Shown: one piece after another, positions 56,701 to 64,000 of the stretch
Layout: each line of letters opens with the position of its first letter
How positions within the stretch are numbered: the first letter of the stretch is position 1
Assembly (NCBI GenBank): GCA_037893245.1
Contig: JBAIAA010000024.1
Coordinates: 434,001-498,000, forward strand
Length of the DNA: 64,000 bases
Source of the DNA: Crossaster papposus
Taxonomy: Eukaryota > Echinodermata > Asteroidea > Velatida > Solasteridae
Direction: 5' to 3'
Program-made: the position numbers and the translations under genes
The notes under the pieces: model-generated
Told to the model about the DNA's origin: nothing
Seen by the model: the letters and a program-made list of their open reading frames with translations, nothing else
Database searches by the model: none

Positions 56701-59700
56701 GACTGTGCCAATTGATATTATCAATGAAACTGTGGAAATGATGTTAGTTCTTCTAGGGGAATCATGATGATGATATTTAGTCAGAAAAAAAAGGTGAATA
56801 CAGACCTGAAATTGGTATGTTACAAAGGCTTCAAGGCCCGTGACACGGCGCGTCAGCCCCATCACATCTGCGTCTGTCTGCGTGGTGGTTGCCATATCTC
56901 CAATCTTCCAATAGCGAACATTGTAGTGCGTGATTTCTCCATTGGAGGGATCTGGTTGACTCCAACCAAAAATGACAGAAGAGGCATCTATCGATTGGAT
57001 GTGGACATTACGGGGAGCTGTGGGCTCTGTTGAAATTAAACAAAATAACATGACCTTTATATTCTATGTGAAATTGAACCTAAAAAAAAACAATACTTGA
57101 TTTTATATAAAATATTGGTACTAGCGTGAATCAAACAAATTACCAACGAGTATGTAATGGGGTTAAACGCGGTCCGACGTTTTCCAGACAAACTGCTTTC
57201 ACCACCGTCGATTTGTGGGTTTTTTTGGGGGGAGAGGGGTCACTTGTCTTGGTTATTGCAGTAAATGTTGGTACAGGATTCATAAACATCCACAATCCAA
57301 TCAAAATAAGAAGAATTGTGGAACTGAGGAAATAAGTTTGAGAAGAAGACCTATTACCCGATTCTTGTGTTCTTGATGTTACAGCCGCACTGTACGGTCC
57401 AGTCCCGTTATCTGTCTTTGCAGCAACTTGGAAACTATAAGAAGTATAGGGAGTAAGTCCATCTATTGTAACTGCTCCACCACCCGAGGAGTTAGCTGTA
57501 GTCTGACCAGTCATTGGTGCAGCGTCACTTGAATCAAGCCTATAGTCGTATCCTGTGATGACACCGCTTCGGTTGCCACACGATGGAAGGCTCCAGGAGA
57601 AACTAAGACTACGTTGGGCTTGAGACCCGGATGTCACATCAGTGGGTGGTCCAGACGGGGCTGTAAGAAAAATTAATTACCAAAATATAATTAATTTGAA
57701 CGAGGACATTAAACGACATGTTTTGGCGATTGCCACAATTTGGTTCCATGGTATTTAAGTTATAACAACAGATATATATAAACGTAAACGTAAACACTTT
57801 AAGACTAATGAGTAAAACCTAGTGACATACCTGTTGATGATGTTGTGAACGTCGCTGATCGTATTGGTCCGTACGCACTGTATACATAAGCCTGGATTCG
57901 TATAGTGTACACAGAGAATGGTATTAGACCAGATACATCTATCGTGGTCGTGTTTCCCGGACACATATCACAGACACTGATATACGTTGGTGGATTGATG
58001 ATTTCACAGTTATCCCTGTTGGTCAGACCGTATACCACTCTGTAATGACCAGCACATGACACCGTAGACCAGCTGACTGTCAGACTAGTGGAATCCGTAT
58101 TTGTTTGCATAACTATGAAAAGAAAAACAGTTTAATATAAAGCTAAGATATGTCTACAAGTACATTAAAAACAATTGATGTGAAAAACATCTGCAAAATA
58201 ATATTTTCTACAAATAAGAGGAGCTTATTAATGCCGTATCGTCACATCACATACAAGGTATTTAAGTTATAACAACATACATGTAACCGTAGCACTTACA
58301 GACTGAAGAGTAACATTTTGGAGTCGACGTAAAGATGGTTTATCCTTACCGCTTGTAATGACGTTTACAGCTGTACTGACCCTAACTTCAGTCATATGAA
58401 GGCAAGTACCATTCAATTCCACACTGACATATCATTTAATATTTACTCTAAAATTAAATAAAATATGAATGAATTGAAAGTCCTACTCGATGCCGGCTTG
58501 GTGTATATCTCAACAATGGCTGCAGGCCCTTCCCCTAGTCGCGTAGACGCAGTCACCGTAATCTCGTATTCTGTACCGGGTGCTAGACCAAGTACGTTGC
58601 TCTCCCGGACTTCGGGGGTCGTCTCGTCAGAAGCGGTATACTCCAAGGAAGGTCGGAAATCTCGATCGTAGGGCTTGCCTATGACGCGATATTTAACCTT
58701 CGATACAAACACCAAGTACATTGAGCAATAAGATAAGTAGGTTGCGGTAACACCACGGTAATACTCTTTAGTGAGATGTGTGGTTCTAAAAAAAAAAATG
58801 GAGGGAACATTGATGAAATCTTCTTTTTACATCTAAGTTATACACTTTGTTTTCGCAAAAACTTAACCTGAAACTTTAACATACATACGGATGTATGATT
58901 ATACAGAATTTAAGAGTGTTAAGTGCCCCGAAAAACTTTGTTTAGGAAACACAAACAGATTTTACTTACTGTGTAATGGAGAAGTCTGCCATTGGGGGCC
59001 GCTGGCTCATCCCATGAGATGGATAACTCCGTCTGTTGTTTGCTAACTACCCTAAGCAACGTTGGTATACTGGGAACTACAAAACCAAAACAAACAAATT
59101 GAATATCAATCCTTTTGGAGAAAATAGGTTTCAAAGAAATAAAGTCTTAACCCCTTCAAAATAATCGGTAGGTTTCAACAGACTTTTTCAGGATTTTGGG
59201 TAGATATACCTTGGCCGTGAATGTTAAAGGTAGTATACACCATTGGTAATTGCTCGAATTATCATGAATAGGTAGATTTGGGGGTTGTATTTCATAGTAA
59301 ATATAGTTAACTGACATGTCCGAAGTTTTACAATCATGGATGCCGAGAAAAGCACGAAAAACAGCGTTTGTTTTCAACCGGCGTCGAGCAGTTATTCTTA
59401 TGTTATTTGTGTTTTTTCGCGATCGCCATCTGGCGATCGCGAATTTTTCTTTATAAAATTATATTTTTCTGAAAAATTACAAGATATCTAGAGCAATCAT
59501 TTTGCTGGATGCCTAGAATCATTATTTACTTTCAGATTAGCAAGATATTTCCTAATAATTAGGTAGTAACTTTTTTCGATATCTGCAAATGGTGTATCCT
59601 ACCTTTAAAGGCAAACAATTTGAAATTTGGATTCAAGCAAAGTGTTGGTTTTTAAATGATATTTATTTATTTCCTAGTTGCGATGACATTTGCACAGTTT

Positions 59701-62700
59701 ATTTTAACGAGTATAGTCACGTTATTTTACTCTATTTTACTCTGATTTGAGTGTTGCCATGGGTTACTCACTTCCTTCCTGCGTTATGCGATACACTGGT
59801 TCACTCAAAATTCCTCGAGCGGCAATCGTTTCAGCTTGGACCTGCATTCAAGTAAAAAAACAAAACACAGCAAATTATAAACCAAAAACCAAAAAAAGGT
59901 AGTCACTAATTAACCAGTTCGCGCCGGGATTATTTCGACATTAACCGAGCCCAGGCGCGGGATTCTTTTTCATAAAAATTCAATCCGAGAAAGGTTCAGA
60001 AATTGTATCAGGTAAAAGTTCCAGGATTTTTAACAACTTTCCCGCAATTTTCCCTCAACAAAGTTTTTACTATTGGTTGGATAAGCAGTTGATGAATTAA
60101 TTTTTCTTTTCCCGAAACTTGTCTAGGACAAACGCAGAGATTCTTATGGAGAGAGTGAATGATTCTACCCAAAATTAACTAAAAAAGCCTCTTAAAATTA
60201 TTATTATTTTTTTTAAGTGGAATGTGATTTTCTAGCTGAAAGTTTAACAGTACCTGGATGGAGTAATTGCTATCGGCAACCAAACCAGTCAACTCGATAT
60301 TCACAATGGTATCGTTCAGTCCATCAATGACTTTCATAGTCTGGTTTACTCGCGGGACAATGCCGTAGACTATGTAGTAGGCAATGATGATGCCGTTAGG
60401 TGGGTCTGGTCTCGGCCACTGTACGGTGATGGACGTAGCGTCGCCGTTAGGCGTCGTGACAGAGGTAATTTGAGGTGGCTCTGCGTAAAATGGATGAAAG
60501 CAAAACTCCTTGGGGTAAAAACTTTAAGGGGTGCTCTAACATGGTTTAAGATCTTCTGCCTTTGCTTTTCACAGCACATTCGAGTATCTAGAGATAGAGC
60601 AAATTTCATTTTGAAAAAAATGGATTTTCTTAAATTTGCCGTCTCTGTAACTGAAAACAATCTCAACAGGATGGATAAATTGGACTTACTTGCTTGGTCC
60701 GTGCGTAGTCTTATAGCCTGACTGTATGGACCATTGCCAGCAGCTGTGCGCGCTAGGACTTGGAATGAGTACAGCGTGTAGGGTATCAGACGGCTGATCT
60801 CAACGTTCGTCACGGATGACCTAGTTTCTTCCGTCACATTCTCCGAGCCCCTTTCTAGGTCTACTAGTAGGTATGTGTACCCTACGATGTTGCCACGACG
60901 ACCACGGCACGGCGGGGAATCCCAGTCAAATTGTAAACCACGCTTTAGCGTCGCCAGGGTGATGACATTCTGTGGAGGCTCCGAAGGGGCTGGAAATAGA
61001 AACAATAAAAGATATTTAATCAAGTCTAAAACAAAAATTTTGAACCAAAGAACAGAACTGAACAAATAGTGGGTATCATCGAAAAATATTAAAAACCAAA
61101 TCTATATTAAAAACTTATATTAAAAACAAAATCCATTTTGAACACAAAATCTATTTTACAGTGTGAAACTCAAACAACAAAAGCAAAGGAAAAGATAAGT
61201 CAACTTTACTTGCCTGCTTCAGCAGTGTAAGCAGAAGAATCGGTACTATCCGACCCTTTACCAGATGAAGTCGTCGCCGACACGTACACAGTGTACCTAG
61301 AGTTGGGGAAGAGACTGGTAATGTTGTACTCCGTATTGGCTGTTGTCCCGACTTCTATGCGATTGCTGCCTGGATATTCACACCGCAGTAACCAGGCCAA
61401 GTCATAGCTGATGGTGTAGTGAACTATGGGGCAGTTGCCAGAGGGCGGATTCCACCTAACACGGAGGATTGTGGGATAGCCCTCCACAGTATCAGCGGAT
61501 AAATCACGAACCCGCGACGGAACTGCAATCAAACAGGAAAATGAATGCAATAATTTCTAGCGAACCGACAAGCTTTTTTACTTGGCTGACGTTTTCCATT
61601 TACATTGTTCATTGGGACTCGGAACGGACTTGGGACGGACTTACCTACTGTCTTGGTAGTCACCTCGGTAGCATTGCTGTAAGTTCCAACGCCAAGGGTA
61701 TTGGTAGTCGCGATCTGAAAACTGTACGTGGTGCACGGGGTCAGCTCATACACTGTTCTGTAGTCAAGGTTCGTGTTGTATGTCGACGGGTCACTGGTTA
61801 TTACAAGGTTTGTCAGAACAGCCCGGTACGTGTAGCTTGAAGACGGACCATTCAAATCTTCACACGGAACCTCGTCCCATGTGAAACGTATGCTTCGGGA
61901 TGTGATATCGGAATCCAGTACGTTCACCGTTGGTACAAAGATTGATACTATCAAAATCAAAGGAGAAAACAAAATCAAACAAGTCAATTATACACATTGG
62001 ACAGATAAAGATTAAAAACTGTTCTGAATCTACCATATACTCATGAAGTCAAGTAATCACACATACACGTATGTAAAAGATATTTCATTTTTGCCATAGG
62101 GGTATTTCAAGTTAGCATGTAAAGATTAGTTCAAAAGTAAACCTCTGTACTCGCGGTTTGATAGGGTTTGATAGAATTGCTATTTGGCTCTGTGTTGGTA
62201 CCGAGTGAGGTAGAGTTGTATTGAATACAGTTATATTCAAAGAAGTAAAACTATTGACAAATTTAGTTTATCACGTTCAAAATTGCATTCATACTGTAGG
62301 AATATGTTGACTTTGTCTTTTTCTTTAACGTGTCATACTGACCTGTTGGCGCGGTATCTTTGGTTAACGTCGTTTTAAGAGAATTTCCAGCCGAATTCAC
62401 AGCGACCACGGACACCCTGTAGGTGGAGTACGGTCTCAGGTCATTCAATGACAACGTCGTGACGAAGCCGGTGACAGTTTGCGATACGGTAACGGAGTCC
62501 GTGCTAGATGAGCCGCATGCTCTTATCCTAGTCAGCGTGTGGCTGACGATGTACGCATCCAACGGGCAATTGTTGTTGGATGATGACGGCCTGGACCAAG
62601 AGACACCGAGTTGATTGTGTGAACTACCGACAGGTTGGAAAACATCGAATGAGGTCACCTGGCCAGGAACTGTGGAATAAAATAAAAAACAAACAAACAT

Positions 62701-63746
62701 CAGTTTTTACGAAAAAATGCTTACTTGATAATGGACCACGTGCAGTACATGTACTGCTTATTAATTGTACAGTCGAAAATGTTATTGGCCAAACCCCACC
62801 CCACTCATTTCTTGAATATAACAAATCCATATTCTACCTGTGGTCTCCGTGATTGCACTAACTACGCCACTTTCGGGACTGACGAGCCCATCTCGGTTGC
62901 TGAATATAACAAACACGTCATAGCTGGTGCAGGGTACCAGGGATCCGAGGGTAATGGTAGTGGACGTTCCCGTAGCATCGTACCGATCGGGGTCGCTGGC
63001 AAATTCACTCTCGAAGCTTTGCTTCATGTAGACGTAAACATACTGCAAACTGCTGCACTGCCATGTAGATTCTGCCGGAAACTAATCAAACAAAAACAAA
63101 CAAACAAAACATGTTAAGTTGATTAAACGGGGTTGATGATTAACATAAACGGGGTCTTTTAATTAAACATCACGCATTCAGTTTTGATCTGTTAGTTTGG
63201 TAAAGAGTTGTTCATTATTTCCTAAACTAATACCTGATTCTTTGGCCTCATTTGCGGACTAGTTGTGCAGAATATGTAATAAAATATCTCTTTAGACACT
63301 TGCACATCAATTACTTGTAGAAACAAGAGTGATAAATTTGTATCCTAAATACGGTATTCCAGAGGTAGCAGATTCAAGTCCGGCCTTGCCAATTCTTTTG
63401 TTCACTTTGAATCTGTTTGTTGTTTGACATCGCCCTGTTCTTGCCAGCTACAGTTAAATATGACACACTTTGTCGAAAGGCAATCACCACGAAAACTACG
63501 GCTGGTGTATGACAACAAAAAAACAGTAGTTTAAACAAATTTTGTAAAATGGTCCAAATATGACCTTGGCTTTTCATGCCAAGTGGTCACTTCGGCTATG
63601 AGAAGTTATCGTGGGGTTTGACAAAAAGATAAGAAGCGTCCGCAAAACACGGTATTTTTTAAAAAGTCTCCTACAAACCTGCCACGAAAGATGCAGCTCC
63701 GTTCCACTCACAACGGCCAGCTGTGCTACAGGAGGGGTAGTTGGAG
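50323..63746 (-). CDS. Receptor tyrosine kinase gene D with about 12 FN3 repeats (5' end beyond right edge)
   Basis: Exons, high to low: 63679-63746, 62838-63081, 62343-62669, 61645-61947, 61214-61522, 60690-60989, 60254-60480, 59772-59841, 58970-59076, 58487-58697, 57831-58112, 57358-57660, 56806-57026, 56537-56606, 56077-56183, 55538-55742, 55292-55391, 54741-55026, 54375-54414, 54109-54272, 53541-53766, 53159-53272, 52805-52989, 52435-52548, 52076-52146, 51784-51824, 51556-51652, 51264-51369, 50323-50385. Phases chain throughout, giving 1653 residues plus a missing N-terminus. The donor at 54741 is the least certain; the donor after 61214 is GC. Order: FN3 array, membrane-proximal domain, membrane span, split kinase domain, short tail. 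It should phosphorylate tyrosines at the plasma membrane when a ligand binds. The missing N-terminus is likely to resemble gene A (Ig/EGF), since the first visible exons are near-copies of gene A's. Confidence 0.9.
50383..51062. repeat. 52-bp tandem array, 13 units, containing repeated 3' splice sites
   Basis: Thirteen near-identical units start at 50383, 50435, 50487, 50539, 50591, 50643, 50695, 50747, 50799, 50852, 50904, 50956 and 51008. Variants differ at TTTAAAA/TTATAAA and CGAAA/CAAAA. Read on the minus strand, each unit contains TTGTTGTTTTTYGTAGGTTA, a pyrimidine tract with AG. The real acceptor of the last gene D exon is the end of the unit nearest that exon, so the array repeats this splice site upstream twelve more times. 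This is not a CRISPR array: there are no variable spacers. Confidence 0.95.
54109..55391 (-). CDS. Gene D membrane-proximal domain, membrane span and juxtamembrane
   Basis: Exons 55292-55391 and 54741-55026 form a domain with [29 protein letters not shown] and [14 protein letters not shown]. The pattern YxAAE, F.VGD, GYxNxPL and Y.I/V resembles the membrane-proximal region of receptor phosphatases rather than a standard FN3. Exon 54375-54414 links to exon 54109-54272, which has the membrane span ([21 protein letters not shown] region) and WRRRTR stop-transfer residues. Confidence 0.82.
55538..58112 (-). CDS. Gene D inner FN3 block, repeats 8-11
   Basis: Exons 57831-58112 ([19 protein letters not shown]) and 57358-57660 ([20 protein letters not shown]) are single-exon FN3s. 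56806-57026 with 56537-56606, and 56077-56183 with 55538-55742, are two split FN3s. Exon lengths 303, 221, 70, 107, 205 mirror 300, 227, 70, 107, 211 of exons 60690-60989 to 58487-58697, so three FN3s were duplicated as a block inside the gene. The upper part of the block is nearly identical to the decayed gene E. Confidence 0.88.
56255..56460 (+). mobile_element. Possible tRNA-derived SINE
   Basis: A-box-like TGGCATGGGCGG (56267-56278) and a good B box GAGTTCGATTCCC (56318-56330) stand about 45 bp apart, the layout of a tRNA-type RNA polymerase III promoter. The sequence then runs on with a non-tRNA body. It does not fold as an intact tRNA by eye. It lies in a gene D intron. Confidence 0.5.
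58350..58433 (-). pseudogene. Stranded FTP exon 3' end inside a gene D intron
   Basis: The sequence matches the last part of the FTP exon of gene E (45953-46033), including the [17 protein letters not shown] strand and the donor that follows. Homology stops abruptly at about 58433. No acceptor or upstream FTP exons are present, so it is not spliced in. It marks the breakpoint at which FN3 repeats 8 onwards were brought into gene D from an FTP-FN3 gene. Confidence 0.8.
58487..63746 (-). CDS. Gene D outer FN3 repeats 1-7
   Basis: FN3-1: 63679-63746 plus 62838-63081 (split after LHLSWQ). FN3-2: 62343-62669. FN3-3: 61645-61947 ([10 protein letters not shown]). FN3-4: 61214-61522 ([13 protein letters not shown]). 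FN3-5: 60690-60989 ([20 protein letters not shown]). FN3-6: 60254-60480 plus 59772-59841. FN3-7: 58970-59076 plus 58487-58697 ([15 protein letters not shown]). Single-exon types with NCP/RC cysteines alternate with types having a PPC or PSC motif. This suggests repeated duplication of a two-FN3 unit. Confidence 0.88.
59228..59604 (-). mobile_element. TTAA-flanked MITE, family 1, copy 4
   Basis: Ends AGGTAGTATACACCATTGG and CAAATGGTGTATCCTACCT with TTAA on both sides (59224-59227, 59605-59608). Internal stem TCGCGATCGCCA with TGGCGATCGCGA at 59417-59442. It lies in the intron between exons 59772 and 59076 of gene D. Confidence 0.92.
59914..60010. mobile_element. Truncated family 2 MITE (left end only)
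   Basis: TTAA then CCAGTTCGCGCCGGGATTAT, continuing as in 31291-31526 for about 90 bp, then homology stops. No right-hand terminal repeat follows. In a gene D intron. Confidence 0.75.
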
Positions 63747-64000
63747 CTACAGAAATAAACAATGAACAGATTACAATACTAAACTCTCAGTTTTATATGG
63801 TATGAAGTCTCCATTAAATTTTGAGATTGATCTGGATCTAGATCAGGAATCTGGATCACTTTGAATTTCTTTTCTTAACATTGGGCATTTTTGCGGTTAG
63901 GGCAGTGGTCTGCGCTCTACCGAGGGCCCTTTTTCTAATTAATATTAAAAAACTTCCAAAGGTTATTTTTTTACTTGCTAAAATATTTCAACCTCAAGGC
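62427..64000. repeat. Right copy of the segmental duplication (partner 1-2204)
   Basis: Holds FN3-1 and FN3-2 of gene D and their introns. It lacks both MITEs found in the left copy, so it preserves the pre-insertion sites at about 63165 and 63878, each with one TTAA. The similarity reaches the window edge and must continue beyond it. Confidence 0.92.

Overview
This is eukaryotic nuclear DNA. The genes consist of short exons (37-477 bp) with GT/AG junctions that chain in phase, and the gaps hold several families of small transposable elements. The receptors present (Tie-type ectodomains, long FN3 arrays, fucolectin-type and C-type lectin domains) and the AT-rich, repeat-laden introns suggest an invertebrate deuterostome, most likely an echinoderm. 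That placement is inference; nothing in the window proves the species.

Layout, left to right. (A) Minus strand, 15234 to 1 and running off the left edge: the N-terminal 968 residues of a receptor with signal peptide, fucolectin-type (FTP) domain, Ig-Ig, four EGF, Ig and FN3 repeats. (B) Plus, 19278-20078: an intronless-coding, tail-anchored protein with a possible LRAT/NlpC-like His...Cys pattern. A 1.4 kb transposon with long inverted repeats and a 9-bp target duplication lies just downstream; it carries a broken RecQ-like helicase fragment. (C) Plus, 23576-41083: a complete 32-exon receptor tyrosine phosphatase of 1656 residues with Ig-Ig-EGFx5-Ig-FN3x3, a membrane span and two phosphatase domains. 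(F) Minus, 43761-44275: a secreted C-type lectin-like protein. (E) Minus, 48011-44386: a broken FTP-FN3 gene. (D) Minus, 63746-50323, 5' end beyond the right edge: a receptor tyrosine kinase with about 12 FN3 modules, a membrane-proximal domain like that of receptor phosphatases, a membrane span and an active-looking kinase domain.

The main result is that a receptor phosphatase (C) and at least one receptor kinase (D) sit in one cluster and use related extracellular modules. The ectodomains of A and C both carry the Tie-family EGF signature (FCLPDPxGC in C, FCLQDPFGC in A). The left end of the window (FN3 exons of A) is a recent duplicate of the right end (FN3 exons of D), so A is probably a second receptor of the D type. 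Vertebrate Tie ectodomains are joined to kinases; here the same kind of ectodomain is joined to tandem phosphatase domains. This suggests a kinase/phosphatase pair reading related ligands, with exon shuffling between members.

The locus is actively rearranging. There is a duplicated FN3 block inside D, a stranded FTP exon remnant in a D intron, a decayed duplicate (E), and three unrelated element families all flanked by TTAA, two of them proven by empty sites in the paralogous copy. A 52-bp tandem array in the last D intron repeats the 3' splice site thirteen times.
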